13,459 bases of DNA from Pseudomonadota bacterium (GCA_023409795.1 JAEYQX010000082.1:1-13459); one strand, 5' to 3'; counted from the first letter of the stretch, positions 1 through 7,445 are shown. The notes: a model not told the origin generated them from the letters alone. Program-made: numbers and translations.

Positions 1-114
1 CTGGGCCTGATCCTGTGCGCCCTGGCCATCCAGTTCATCCTGATGGGCCTGGGCGAGGCCCTGCCCGGCATGATCTCGACCGGGGTCACCACCCCCTACC
101 CGTCCGGCAGCTGA
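1..114 (+). CDS. MarC-family integral membrane protein, C-terminal fragment
   Basis: Frame 1 is open from the window edge to a TGA at 112-114, giving 37 residues. They begin LGLILCALAIQFILMG, continue with a short GLGEALPGMI segment and end in a polar tail. One hydrophobic helix followed by a short soluble end matches the last transmembrane segment of the MarC/YchE family (about 200 residues, six helices, NAAT-like membrane proteins of poorly known function). The start lies outside the window, so this is cut by the window and not necessarily a broken gene. The gene is closed by the terminator at 131-160. The family call rests on one helix only and could be wrong; that it is the end of a membrane protein is much safer. 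Confidence 0.6.
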   Translation: MGLILCALAIQFILMGLGEALPGMISTGVTTPYPSGS

Positions 115-130
115 CGCCCGGACAGCAGAA

Positions 131-160
131 CGGCGGCCTGGCCAGGCCGCCGTTTTCGTT
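131..160 (+). terminator. Rho-independent terminator after the MarC-like gene
   Basis: Positions 131-152 form a perfect 22-nt palindrome (CGGCGGCCTGG and its complement) that can fold into a very stable GC hairpin. It is followed directly by TTTTCGTTT on the plus strand. It lies 16 nt after the TGA of the MarC-like gene and just before the 3' end of the minus-strand dehydrogenase gene. It may also help stop minus-strand transcripts, but the sequence after the hairpin on that strand (TTCTGCTG) is less T-rich. Confidence 0.85.
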
Positions 161-964
161 TCAGACCCGCTTCAGCCTGCGGGCATGGCGAGCGGCAGTC
201 CTCAGCCCCATCCGGTCCGGCAGCAGCTTGGACGCCAGCCCCAGGGCCCGGTATCGCCGTCCGGGAATGCAGCGCGGCTGATTGGCCTCGACCGCGGCCC
301 AGGCCTCGCGCGCCACGCGATCCGCCTCCAGCCACATCCACTTCGGATAGGCCGCCGACACCTGCTGGCGCGAGCCGTTGACGTCGTGGAACTCGGTATA
401 GGTATAGCCGGGGCACAGGGCGCTGACATGGACGCCCGTCCCCTCGTTCTCGATCCAGAGCCCCTGGGAAAAGCGGATCAGGAAGCTCTTGATCGGGCCA
501 TAAAGGGTGTCGCCGCCGGTCGCCTGAAGGAAGCCGGCCATCGAGGCGACATTGATGATCCGGCCCCAGCCCTGGGCCTTCATGCGCGGCAGATAGAGCC
601 GGCACAGCTCGACCGGCACCGTCAGCATGACGCGAAGCATGGCCGCCTGGGCCTCGGGGTCGGTCTCGGCAAAGCCGGTCGTGCGGCTGAAGCCGGCGTT
701 GTTGACCAGGCCATCGACGCCCAGCCCGCGCGCGGCAATGGTGTCATGAAGAGCCTGGGCCGCGCCCGGCTCGGCCAGGTCCGCGGTGATGACATGGGCC
801 CGGATGCCATGGGCCGCCTCCAGCTCGGCGGACAGGGCCTGCAGCGGGCCTTCGCGGCGCGCGATCAGGATCAGGTCATGGCCCTGGGCGGCACAGACCC
901 GGGCCAGGGCGGCCCCGATCCCGGCCGAGGCCCCGGTGATGGCAATCGTCCTGCCTGTCCGCAT
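161..964 (-). CDS. Short-chain dehydrogenase/reductase (SDR), NAD(P)-dependent
   Basis: This is a 267-residue classical SDR with a Rossmann fold. The cofactor-binding TGASAGIG lies at residues 10-17, a DL pair at 62-63 contacts the adenine ring, and NNAG is at 88-91. The catalytic Ser141 (NVASMAG), Tyr155 and Lys159 (YGPIKS) are all present, and CPG at 184-186 follows. An active oxidoreductase is therefore expected, but the substrate cannot be read from the sequence. The tail after residue 225 is rich in Arg and Leu. I chose the ATG at 964 and not the TTG just upstream, because a GGAGG lies 7 nt before this ATG and only 3 nt before the TTG. The gene begins 33 nt after the stop of the Rrf2 regulator on the same strand, so the two are probably co-transcribed and the regulator may control it. 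Confidence 0.9.
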   Translation of the reverse strand: MRTGRTIAITGASAGIGAALARVCAAQGHDLILIARREGPLQALSAELEAAHGIRAHVITADLAEPGAAQALHDTIAARGLGVDGLVNNAGFSRTTGFAETDPEAQAAMLRVMLTVPVELCRLYLPRMKAQGWGRIINVASMAGFLQATGGDTLYGPIKSFLIRFSQGLWIENEGTGVHVSALCPGYTYTEFHDVNGSRQQVSAAYPKWMWLEADRVAREAWAAVEANQPRCIPGRRYRALGLASKLLPDRMGLRTAARHARRLKRV

Positions 965-997
965 CAAAAGCCCTCCCCCGGCGTTCGGAGCTGTTGC

Positions 998-1474
998 CTA
1001 TTGCGCCAGCACCGCCGCGCAGCTCGCATGGGGGTCCAGCCCCTTGAGCGAGGCCGGGTCGGATTCCAGCAGGTCGGCAATGGTGATCTTGGACAGGGCA
1101 TCGCCTGCGGCCTGGTCAGCGGCGGTCAGGGCCTTGGCGACCTGGCGCGGGATGTGCTCGCCCACCGGACAGCCCTTGGCCCCGGCGGGTGGCGAGCCCA
1201 GGTGGGCACAGCCGTTGACGGCGCGCAGCACCTCGTCCAGCCGGATCGTCTGCGGCTCGCGCAGCAGCCAGGATCCGCCCGAGGCCCCCGGACGGGTCGC
1301 GATCAGCCCGGCCTTGGCCAGCAGGGCCGTCACCCGGCGGATCACCACCGGATTGGTCGGGACCGAGGCGGCCAGCACCGCACTGGGGGCTGCATCGGCG
1401 GCCGAGAACGCCCCCTTGTGGGCCAGGTAGGTCAGGGCGTGGGCGGCGACGGGAAATCTTTGACTATCAGACAT
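998..1474 (-). CDS. Rrf2-family transcriptional regulator
   Basis: This is a 158-residue protein with the Rrf2 winged-helix fold. The early SQRFPVAAHALTYLA helix, the recognition region around residues 38-56 (PTNPVVIRRVTALLAKAGL) and the wing around RPGASGGSWLL (61-71) are typical. Rrf2 proteins such as IscR, NsrR and CymR are dimeric repressors or activators, and many sense stress through an Fe-S cluster held by three cysteines. Here the matching segment has only Cys89 and Cys102, with His91 and His107 nearby, and a further Cys152 near the C-terminus. A canonical three-cysteine cluster is therefore not obvious. The ATG at 1474 is preferred over an upstream TTG because it starts the usual MSDSQRF-type N-terminus and has GGAG 9 nt before it. 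It sits upstream of the SDR gene, its likely target, and it may be autoregulated. Confidence 0.9.
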   Translation of the reverse strand: MSDSQRFPVAAHALTYLAHKGAFSAADAAPSAVLAASVPTNPVVIRRVTALLAKAGLIATRPGASGGSWLLREPQTIRLDEVLRAVNGCAHLGSPPAGAKGCPVGEHIPRQVAKALTAADQAAGDALSKITIADLLESDPASLKGLDPHASCAAVLAQ

Positions 1475-1561
1475 AAGGCTTGGCTCCAGTCCCAAAGGTA
1501 GGCGCTCACAACCGGTTTCACAAACCCAACCGCAACAAAAACTGTTTTCTATAAAGCGGAG
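1475..1561 (-). promoter_or_regulatory. Intergenic region upstream of the Rrf2 regulator, candidate operator
   Basis: This 87-nt gap between glpK and the regulator is clearly more AT-rich than the genes around it. Two small symmetric elements stand out. One is AACCGGTT (1510-1517), flanked by a direct repeat TCACA at 1506-1510 and 1518-1522. The other is AAAAC-T-GTTTT (1538-1548). On the minus strand TTGTGA and TACCTT lie 17 nt apart around the first element, a possible though poor -35/-10 pair. Rrf2 regulators often bind their own promoters, so the first element is a candidate operator. No consensus I know matches it. It could equally be plain spacer DNA. Confidence 0.3.
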
Positions 1562-3058
1562 CTATTGCGCAGCCGCCAGGGTTCCGCGCACGGCGGCGGC
1601 CCAACCCTGCCTCAGGCGCGTCCGTTCGGCGGCAGCCATCCGGGGTCGCCACACGGCCGGAGCCTCGGCCGGAGCGGTCCAGAGCCGCTCGGTCAGGCCC
1701 ACGCCATAGGCCGCCAGCCGCGCCGCGCCCAGGGCCGTCATTTCCTGGAAGGCCGGGCGCTCGCCCTCGACCTCGCAGACGTCGGCCACGAACTGCATGG
1801 CCAGGCTGTTGGCCGTCACCCCGCCATCCACCTTGAGCCGCTTCAGCCGGGGGGCCCCGTCGCGCGACAGGGCGTCCAGCAGGTCGCAGGTCTGGTAGGC
1901 CAGGCTTTCCAGCGCCGCCCGGACCAGATGGGCCGGGCCGGTGTCGCGGGTCAGGCCGATGATGGCCCCGCGCGCGTCCGGCTCCCACCACGGCGCGCCC
2001 AGGCCGGTGAAGCCCGGCACCAGATAAACCCCGCCGTTGTCGCTCAGCCCCTGGGCCATGGCCTCCGAAGCGCGCGATTCCGACAGGATCTTCAGCCCAT
2101 CCCTCAGCCACTGGATGGCCGAGCCCGCCGAGAAGATCGAGCCCTCCAGGGCATAGGCCGCCTCGCCCCTCGCCTCATAGGCCATGGTGCCCAAAAGCCG
2201 GCTGGTCGAGGCGACCGGGCTTTGCCCCACATTGGCGACCAGGAAGGCCCCGGTGCCATAGGTGATCTTGGCATCGCCCGGGCTGAGCGCCCCATGCCCC
2301 ACCACGGCCGCCTGCTGGTCACCCGCCGCGCCATGGATCGGCAGGGCCTGGCCCAGCAGGCTCTCGTCACAGTCGCCCAGGTGGTCGGCGCAGCCCCGGA
2401 TCTGCGGCAGGGCCGCCAGCGGCACGCCAAACAGCCGGGCCAGGGCCGGGCTCCAGCGCCGGGTCTTCAGGTCCATCAGGCTGGTGCGGGCGGCATTGCA
2501 GACGTCGGTGACGTGCTGGCACCCCCCGGTCAGCTTCCAGATCAGCCAGGAATCCACCGTCCCCAGCCTGATCTCGCCACGTTCGGCCCGCGCCCGGCCG
2601 TCCGGCACCTGATCCAGCAGCCAGGCATATTTCGAGGCCGAGAAATAGGGATCGAGGATCAGCCCGGTCGCCGCCTGGACCTCGGCCTCGTGGCCCTGTT
2701 CGGCCAGCTGGCCCGTCGCCTCGGCGGTGCGGCGATCCTGCCAGACGATGGCCCGGTGGAGCGGCTCGCCCGTGGCGGCATCCCAGATGACCGATGTCTC
2801 GCGCTGGTTGGTGATCCCGACGGCGGCAAAGCGGTGCACGCCGCCTGCCCGGCGCACCACCTCGCGGCAGGTCTGCAGGGTGGCGCGCCAGATCTCTGCG
2901 GCATCATGCTCGACCCAGCCCGACTGCGGATAGTGCTGGGCCAGCTCCATCTGGCTGACGGCGACGGCGTTCATCTGGCCCTGGGGGCAGACCTCAAAGG
3001 CAATGGCCCGCGTCGAGGTTGTTCCCTGGTCGATGGCAAGGATCATGGTGGCGTGCAT
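1562..3058 (-). CDS. glpK: Glycerol kinase
   Basis: GlpK phosphorylates glycerol with ATP to sn-glycerol 3-phosphate in the cytoplasm, trapping it for catabolism or lipid synthesis. The 498-residue length is close to the E. coli enzyme (about 500). The FGGY-kinase features are complete: the phosphate-binding AIDQGTTSTRA near residue 8, NQRET (84-88), PYFSASK (137-143), GDQQA (246-250), TYGTGAF (266-272) and the C-terminal DGGVTANS adenine-site motif (411-418). Arg86, Glu87, Tyr138, Asp247 and Phe272 correspond to the glycerol-contacting residues of E. coli GlpK, which separates it from xylulose or ribulose kinases. The start is uncertain: ATG at 3058 or ATG at 3046 (MILAIDQ). Neither has a clear Shine-Dalgarno, which is compatible with a very short or leaderless transcript. 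No glpF, glpD or glpR is in the window. Confidence 0.93.
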   Translation of the reverse strand: MHATMILAIDQGTTSTRAIAFEVCPQGQMNAVAVSQMELAQHYPQSGWVEHDAAEIWRATLQTCREVVRRAGGVHRFAAVGITNQRETSVIWDAATGEPLHRAIVWQDRRTAEATGQLAEQGHEAEVQAATGLILDPYFSASKYAWLLDQVPDGRARAERGEIRLGTVDSWLIWKLTGGCQHVTDVCNAARTSLMDLKTRRWSPALARLFGVPLAALPQIRGCADHLGDCDESLLGQALPIHGAAGDQQAAVVGHGALSPGDAKITYGTGAFLVANVGQSPVASTSRLLGTMAYEARGEAAYALEGSIFSAGSAIQWLRDGLKILSESRASEAMAQGLSDNGGVYLVPGFTGLGAPWWEPDARGAIIGLTRDTGPAHLVRAALESLAYQTCDLLDALSRDGAPRLKRLKVDGGVTANSLAMQFVADVCEVEGERPAFQEMTALGAARLAAYGVGLTERLWTAPAEAPAVWRPRMAAAERTRLRQGWAAAVRGTLAAAQ

Positions 3059-3073
3059 AATCGCAGTTATGCA
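3054..3073. promoter_or_regulatory. Inverted repeat over the glpK start, candidate operator
   Basis: TGCATAA at 3054-3060 and TTATGCA at 3067-3073 are perfect 7-nt inverted arms separated by 6 nt (TCGCAG). The left arm contains the first possible ATG of glpK. The element lies in the 46-nt gap between two divergent genes and just downstream of a candidate glpK promoter. That is where a dimeric repressor would act on one or both genes. It does not match the GlpR site of E. coli as I know it. The symmetry is directly visible; the role is inferred. Confidence 0.4.
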
Positions 3074-3099
3074 GAGATAGCCATCCAGGGTAAGCGCAA
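3074..3099 (-). promoter_or_regulatory. Candidate sigma-73-type promoter for glpK
   Basis: On the minus strand GCTATCTC (3081-3074) matches the Caulobacter housekeeping -10 pattern GCTANAWC at all but one position. TTGCGCT (3099-3093) lies 11 nt upstream and keeps the TTG of the -35 pattern. Transcription would start near 3067, leaving a leader of only about 9 nt before the ATG at 3058. That agrees with the missing Shine-Dalgarno. The taxonomic assumption behind the consensus is itself an inference. Confidence 0.35.
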
Positions 3100-3104
3100 A
3101 CCTC

Positions 3105-4070
3105 ATGAACCAGCCCAGCTTCAAAGGCGTCCTCGATGCCGCCCGCCAGATCCGGCCCGCAGCCATCCGCACGCCCCTGCTGGAGCATCCGGCCCTGAAC
3201 GAGGCAGTCGGCGGGCGGGTGCTGATGAAGGCCGAGACCTTCCAGGTGGCCGGGGCCTTCAAGTTTCGCGGGGCCTATAACCGCATCAGCCGGCTGACGG
3301 CCGAGGAGCGCGAGCGTGGCGTGGTGGCCTATTCCTCGGGCAACCATGCCCAGGGCGTGGCCGCCGCGGCCCGGGCCGTGGGCACGCGCGCCCTGATCGT
3401 CATGCCCCATGACAGCCCGGCGGTGAAGGTCGCGGGTGTGCGCCATTTCGGCGGCGAGGTGCGCCTTTATGACCGCTGGAACGAAAGCCGCGAGGCCATC
3501 GGGACCCAGATCGCCGCCGAGCGCGGCTGTGTCCTGGTCCCGCCCTTTGACGACCCCCATGTCATCGAGGGCCAGGGGACGGTCGGGCTGGAGCTGCTGG
3601 AACAGGCCGACGCCCCCATCGACCAGCTCCTGTGCGGGGCCTCGGGCGGCGGGCTGCTGGCCGGGCTCAACCTGGTCATGGCCGAGCGCAGCCCCCAGAC
3701 GCGCGTCCTGGTGGTCGAGCCCGAGGATTTCGATGACACCCGCCGGTCGCTGGCGGCGGGCCACCGGGTCGGCCACCCCCAGGGCCGGCCCTCGATCTGC
3801 GATGCCCTGATGGCCCCCATGCCAGGCGAGCTGACCTGGCCCATCAACCAGCGCCTGGCCGGGGCCCTGGTCGTCTCTGACGCCGAGGTCGAGGCGGCCA
3901 TGCGCTTTGCCTTCCGCTGGCTCAAGCTGGTGATCGAGCCGGGCGGGGCCGTCTCCCTGGCCGCGCTTCTGGCGGGGCGCATCGACGCAGCCGACCAGAC
4001 CACGGCCATCATCCTGTCGGGCGGCAATGTCGATCCGGCCCAGTTTGCCCGCATCCTGGCGTCGGGCTGA
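3105..4070 (+). CDS. Threonine/serine dehydratase or racemase family PLP enzyme
   Basis: This 321-residue fold-type II PLP enzyme is of the threonine dehydratase/serine racemase type. Lys53 in AFKFRGA is the Schiff-base lysine, SGNHAQG (78-84) binds the cofactor ring, SGGG (180-183) holds the phosphate, and Ser305 in SGGNVD contacts the pyridine nitrogen. These enzymes deaminate L-threonine or L-serine to 2-oxo acids plus ammonia, or racemise serine or hydroxyaspartate. The protein ends after the catalytic domain and lacks the ACT-like regulatory domain of biosynthetic IlvA, so feedback control by isoleucine is unlikely. Exact substrate is open. The start ATG at 3105 gives the expected short N-terminal helix, though only a distant AGGG precedes it. 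It is transcribed away from glpK, with 46 nt between the starts. Confidence 0.85.
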   Translation: MNQPSFKGVLDAARQIRPAAIRTPLLEHPALNEAVGGRVLMKAETFQVAGAFKFRGAYNRISRLTAEERERGVVAYSSGNHAQGVAAAARAVGTRALIVMPHDSPAVKVAGVRHFGGEVRLYDRWNESREAIGTQIAAERGCVLVPPFDDPHVIEGQGTVGLELLEQADAPIDQLLCGASGGGLLAGLNLVMAERSPQTRVLVVEPEDFDDTRRSLAAGHRVGHPQGRPSICDALMAPMPGELTWPINQRLAGALVVSDAEVEAAMRFAFRWLKLVIEPGGAVSLAALLAGRIDAADQTTAIILSGGNVDPAQFARILASG

Positions 4071-4141
4071 TCCGGGCTTAACGGTTGCGCGCCGCGCGGC
4101 CTCGGGCAATCCTGATGGCATAACAATCATCGGGGAACGCC

Positions 4142-4597
4142 ATGACACCGCAGGAACTTCAGGGGCTCATCGGGCAGGAGGTCGGCCTCAGCCGCTGGTT
4201 CGAGCTTGACCAGGGCCGCATCGACGCCTTTGCCCGCATCACCGAGGATGAGCAGTATATCCACGTCGATCCCGAACGTGCCGCAGCGACGCCTTTTGGC
4301 GGGACCATCGCCCACGGCTTCCTGACCCTCAGCCTGGCCTCGGCCATGAGCATGGACGCCGTGTCCCCGCTGAGCGGCCTGGTCATGGGCATCAACTATG
4401 GCTTCAACAGCCTGCGCTTCCTCAGCCCGGTGCCCAGCGGCGCTCGGGTGCGCGGGCGGTTCCGCCTGGCCAGCCTGGAGGATCGTGGCGGCGGCCGCTG
4501 GCTGATCGGGCACGAGCTGACGGTCGAGATCGAAAACCATGACAAGCCCGCCCTTGTCGCCGAGTGGCTGAGCATGCAGGTCATCGAGGCGAATTGA
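4142..4597 (+). CDS. MaoC-like (R)-specific enoyl-CoA hydratase / dehydratase
   Basis: This is a 151-residue single hot-dog domain protein. Asp36 and His41 in TEDEQYIHVD, followed by GTIAHGF (54-60), form the hydratase-2 motif in which Asp and His activate water for addition to trans-2-enoyl-CoA. The segment closely recalls the small mycobacterial 3-hydroxyacyl-thioester dehydratase Rv0130 and NodN-like proteins. A role in fatty-acyl-CoA or acyl-thioester metabolism follows from the family; the chain length cannot be deduced. GGGGA lies about 5 nt before the ATG. The gap to the upstream PLP-enzyme gene is 71 nt with no clear terminator, so the two may be read together, although their functions are not obviously linked. 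A terminator follows directly. Confidence 0.88.
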   Translation: MTPQELQGLIGQEVGLSRWFELDQGRIDAFARITEDEQYIHVDPERAAATPFGGTIAHGFLTLSLASAMSMDAVSPLSGLVMGINYGFNSLRFLSPVPSGARVRGRFRLASLEDRGGGRWLIGHELTVEIENHDKPALVAEWLSMQVIEAN

Positions 4598-4600
4598 CCA

Positions 4601-4650
4601 CCCCGGCCCGGCCTGCTGCGGTCAAGGCTGACAGGCCGGGGTTTTTGTGA
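4601..4650 (+). terminator. Rho-independent terminator after the MaoC-like gene
   Basis: CCCGGCCTG (4607-4615) pairs with CAGGCCGGG (4632-4640) around a 16-nt loop. A T-run (TTTTT, 4642-4646) follows one base later. An alternative CCCCGGCC/GGCCGGGG pairing is also possible. It starts a few nt after the MaoC stop codon and separates that gene from the sensor kinase downstream. Confidence 0.8.
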
Positions 4651-4700
4651 AACCCTCAACGACCACGGCGTCGGGCCACGGGGAATGAGGGACCGTCCCC

Positions 4701-6488
4701 ATGCACCACATGCATATCTTTTCGGTCTTCGGGGCCCTGTCGGTCGTGGTCGCCATCTTCACGGCCTGGACGGCCCTGGACCTGCTGAACCAGGTCAAGG
4801 AGCGGCACGGCTCGGCCCGCCTGCCCTGGCTGCTCACCGCCTCAGCCGCCATGGGCGGGGGCATCTGGGCCATGCACTTCATCGCCATGCTCGGGTTCGA
4901 TCCCGGCCTGCCGGTGGCCTATGACCTGGGCCTGACCCTCCTGTCCCTGGGCCTGGCCCTCGCCGGCACCTCCCTGGCCTTTTTCATTGCCGGCTTCAGC
5001 CACAACCGCCTGCTGACCCTGGGCGGGGGCCTGGTCATGGGGCTGAGCATCAGCGCCATGCACTATGTCGGCATGGCCGCCATCCGCACCGATGCTGTCT
5101 TTGTCTATTCCCCGGGCCTGGTCGCCCTGTCGATCGTCATCGGGGTCGGGGCCTCGGTCGCCGCCCTGCTGGCGGCCGAGGAAGACGGCTCGACCCGGTG
5201 GAAGGTGTTTGCCGCCCTGGTCCTGGGGCTGGCCGTGGTGGGCATGCACTACAGCGGCATGGCGGCCCTGACGGTCCTGCCCGGAACCCCGCCCGAGGAC
5301 CATATGCACGGGGCCTCGCCGCTGACGCTCGCCTTTGCCGTGGCGGGAGTGTCCCTGGCCATACTGGTCCTGGCCGTCATCGCCTCCATGCTCAGCCAGC
5401 GCGACAAGCTGATGGCCATCATCGACGCGGGCGGGATCGGCTACTGGGAGCTTCCCCTGTCCAGCCGCACCCCGTGGATGTCGCCCCGGGCGCGCCGCTT
5501 CCTGAACCTGCCGCCCGACGCCCGGTTCAGCGCCAGCGACCTGGAGGCCTACCTGCAGACGATCGAGCCCCAGGCCCGCAAGCAGGCGCTGGAACGGGCC
5601 CTTTATGGCGATGGCGAATATGACCTGGAATACTTCCTGCCCAGCTCGCGGCGCTGGCTGCACTTCCGCGGCCGGGTGCTGCGAAGCCGCACAGGCAAGC
5701 CGACCCGGGTGGCCGGCATCGTCATCGACGTCACCGATCGCCACATCGCCTTCTCGGCCCTGGAGACCAGCGAGCATCGCCAGCGGCTGCTGATCAATGA
5801 GCTGAACCACCGGGTCAAGAACACCCTGGCCACCATCCAGTCCATCGCCGCCCTGACGGCCCGGCGCACGACCACCACGGACGAGTTCATGGCCCTGTTC
5901 GAGGCACGGCTGGTCGCGCTTTCGGACACCCACAACCTGCTGACGGCCAATGGCTGGGAGCGCGCCCGCCTGCGCGACCTGATTCAGCAGGAGTTTCGTC
6001 CGTACGCGGATGATCAGCTGCGGATCGAGGGACCGGACATCACCCTGGGGCCCGAGCAGGCCCTGTCCATGGGCATGGTCCTGCATGAAATGGTCACCAA
6101 TGCCGCCAAGTATGGGGCCCTCAGCACGCGCGAGAACCGCGGCCGCATCTTCCTGCGCTGGACCGCGCCCGACGACGATGGCGCCGTGCAGCTGACCTGG
6201 ACCGAGGAAGGCGGGCCAAGGGTGGCCCCGCCCACCCGTCGCGGCTTCGGCTCGCGCCTGATCGAAACCAGTATCCGGGGCGTGCTGGGCGGCACCGTCG
6301 CCTCGGACTATTCCAGCGGGGCGCTGCGGTGCGAGATGCGCTTCTATCCGTCCAGCAACAACCGGCCCGAGCCGGAGATAGACCCCGGCGGGGCCTATTC
6401 CGCCGCGCCCGGCCCGTCCGGCTCGGTCGTCATTCGCCCGACGGTCACCAACCCGGGCCCTGGGGTCGGGGCGCGGATCGAGCCCTGA
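4701..6488 (+). CDS. MHYT-domain sensor histidine kinase of the HWE family
   Basis: This 595-residue membrane kinase has about seven hydrophobic segments in residues 5-230. They carry three MHYT-type motifs, MHF at 58-60, MHY at 120-122 and MHY at 182-184. MHYT domains were proposed to bind copper and sense oxygen, CO or NO; that is a family hypothesis. Residues 235-350 look like a PAS-type sensor (GIGYWEL to VIDVTDR). The kinase core follows: His370 in NHRVKNTL is the phospho-acceptor, LHEMVTNAAKYGALS (461-475) is the N-box with the family His462 and Asn467, and Trp500-x-Glu502 is the WxE signature. GFGSRL (515-520) is the glycine-rich ATP lid. A Pro/Gly-rich tail from about 550 looks disordered. 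GAGGGA lies 8 nt upstream of the ATG. No response regulator is adjacent, so it is an orphan, possibly feeding a general stress or single-domain regulator elsewhere. Confidence 0.92.
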   Translation: MHHMHIFSVFGALSVVVAIFTAWTALDLLNQVKERHGSARLPWLLTASAAMGGGIWAMHFIAMLGFDPGLPVAYDLGLTLLSLGLALAGTSLAFFIAGFSHNRLLTLGGGLVMGLSISAMHYVGMAAIRTDAVFVYSPGLVALSIVIGVGASVAALLAAEEDGSTRWKVFAALVLGLAVVGMHYSGMAALTVLPGTPPEDHMHGASPLTLAFAVAGVSLAILVLAVIASMLSQRDKLMAIIDAGGIGYWELPLSSRTPWMSPRARRFLNLPPDARFSASDLEAYLQTIEPQARKQALERALYGDGEYDLEYFLPSSRRWLHFRGRVLRSRTGKPTRVAGIVIDVTDRHIAFSALETSEHRQRLLINELNHRVKNTLATIQSIAALTARRTTTTDEFMALFEARLVALSDTHNLLTANGWERARLRDLIQQEFRPYADDQLRIEGPDITLGPEQALSMGMVLHEMVTNAAKYGALSTRENRGRIFLRWTAPDDDGAVQLTWTEEGGPRVAPPTRRGFGSRLIETSIRGVLGGTVASDYSSGALRCEMRFYPSSNNRPEPEIDPGGAYSAAPGPSGSVVIRPTVTNPGPGVGARIEP

Positions 6489-6504
6489 CCCTGGCCTGGC
6501 AGCC

Positions 6505-7437
6505 TCAGCCCTGTTCGAGGCAGCGCAGGGCCACTTCCAGGTTGCGCAGGCCATCCTCGCCCGACACCGCCGCCGTCTCGCCGGTACGGATGGCGTGGAC
6601 AAAGGCCTCGTGCTCCTTCTTCAGGGGCTCGGCCGGCCAGGAGTTCAGCATCCGCGTCGAATAGGACCCATCCGGCTGCTGGCCAAAATATTCGGTCACC
6701 TGGCGGGTGATCAGGTCCGCCACGACAAAGCGGTTCTTGGTCGCGACCTGCAGGGTGCGGGTCTTGTAGGGCGTGACCCAGTTGGTGGTGATGTGGGCGA
6801 TCACCCCATTGTCCAGGCGGAACTGCAGCAGGGCCGAATCCTCGCGCGAGGCATGGGTGTGGCCCAGCAGGGACTGGACGTCCTGGATTTCCGCGCCGGT
6901 CAGGTGGCGGATGATGTCGATGTCGTGGACGGCCAGGTCGATGACCACGCCCACCTCGCCCATGCGCGGCGGGAAGGGGCCGACGCGAGTGATCTGGATC
7001 GAGATGATTTCATCGCCCTCGATGGCGCGCTTGACCGTCTCCACCGCCGGGTTGAAGCGCTCGACGTGGCCGACCATCAGGACCCGGTTGTTGGCGCGGG
7101 CCGCGTCGATCATGGCCTGGGCGTCCTCGGTCGTCGCCGCGATCGGCTTTTCGACCAGGACATGGACCCCGGCGTTCAGCAGGGCCACGCCCAGCTCGGC
7201 GTGGAAGCGGTTCGGCGTAGCGATGACGGCAGCGTCCAGGCCCGCGGCCACAAAGGCCTCGGCGGTCGAGACGGCGGTCGCGCCATAGGCGGCGGCCACG
7301 CCCTCGGCCGTCACCGTATCGGGGTCGAAGATGGTGGTCAGTTCCACTTCGCGCAGCTCGGCCAGGACGCGGGCATGGTTGCGGCCCATGACGCCGGCAC
7401 CGGCGACACCGATCTTGAGGGGGGTCTGTTGCGGCAT
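6505..7437 (-). CDS. Gfo/Idh/MocA NAD(P)-dependent sugar dehydrogenase, GnnA-like candidate
   Basis: This 310-residue protein has an N-terminal Rossmann domain with GVAGAGVMGRNH (10-21). Glu96-Lys97-Pro98 is the family motif with the catalytic lysine. GHVERFNP (123-130) and DLAVHDID (167-174) complete the active site, with His171 as likely second catalytic residue. The GHVERFNP segment is typical of members acting on UDP-N-acetylglucosamine-type sugars. The start lies 8 nt after the stop of a DegT aminotransferase gene, so the products probably work in sequence: oxidation of a sugar hydroxyl to a ketone, then transamination. UDP-GlcNAc 3-dehydrogenase (GnnA, making the 3-amino donor for lipid A) is my leading guess, with WbpB/WlbA-type UDP-GlcNAcA oxidation as the alternative. 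Family is certain; substrate is inferred. It converges with the kinase gene, 16 nt apart. Confidence 0.85.
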   Translation of the reverse strand: MPQQTPLKIGVAGAGVMGRNHARVLAELREVELTTIFDPDTVTAEGVAAAYGATAVSTAEAFVAAGLDAAVIATPNRFHAELGVALLNAGVHVLVEKPIAATTEDAQAMIDAARANNRVLMVGHVERFNPAVETVKRAIEGDEIISIQITRVGPFPPRMGEVGVVIDLAVHDIDIIRHLTGAEIQDVQSLLGHTHASREDSALLQFRLDNGVIAHITTNWVTPYKTRTLQVATKNRFVVADLITRQVTEYFGQQPDGSYSTRMLNSWPAEPLKKEHEAFVHAIRTGETAAVSGEDGLRNLEVALRCLEQG

Positions 7438-7445
7438 GGTCTGGC

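Noticed and set aside
185..1501. Long plus-strand open frame opposite the SDR and Rrf2 genes
   Set aside because: It is antisense to two genes with complete family motifs. The translation is rich in Gly, Arg, Gln and Pro with no domain, as expected for a shadow frame in high-GC DNA.
3059..3262. N-terminal extension of glpK to starts upstream of 3058, including an ATG at 3106
   Set aside because: Glycerol kinases begin a few residues before the IALDQGTT-type motif. The extension would overlap the divergent PLP-enzyme gene and contains no family sequence.
1565..3280. Plus-strand open frame of 571 codons opposite glpK
   Set aside because: It mirrors the whole glycerol kinase gene, whose catalytic residues are intact, and it overlaps the start of the PLP-enzyme gene. 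Composition is that of a shadow frame.
4842..6602. Minus-strand open frame of 586 codons opposite the sensor kinase
   Set aside because: It is antisense to a protein with recognisable MHYT, PAS and HWE kinase motifs. The antisense product is Gly/Gln/Arg-rich without domains.
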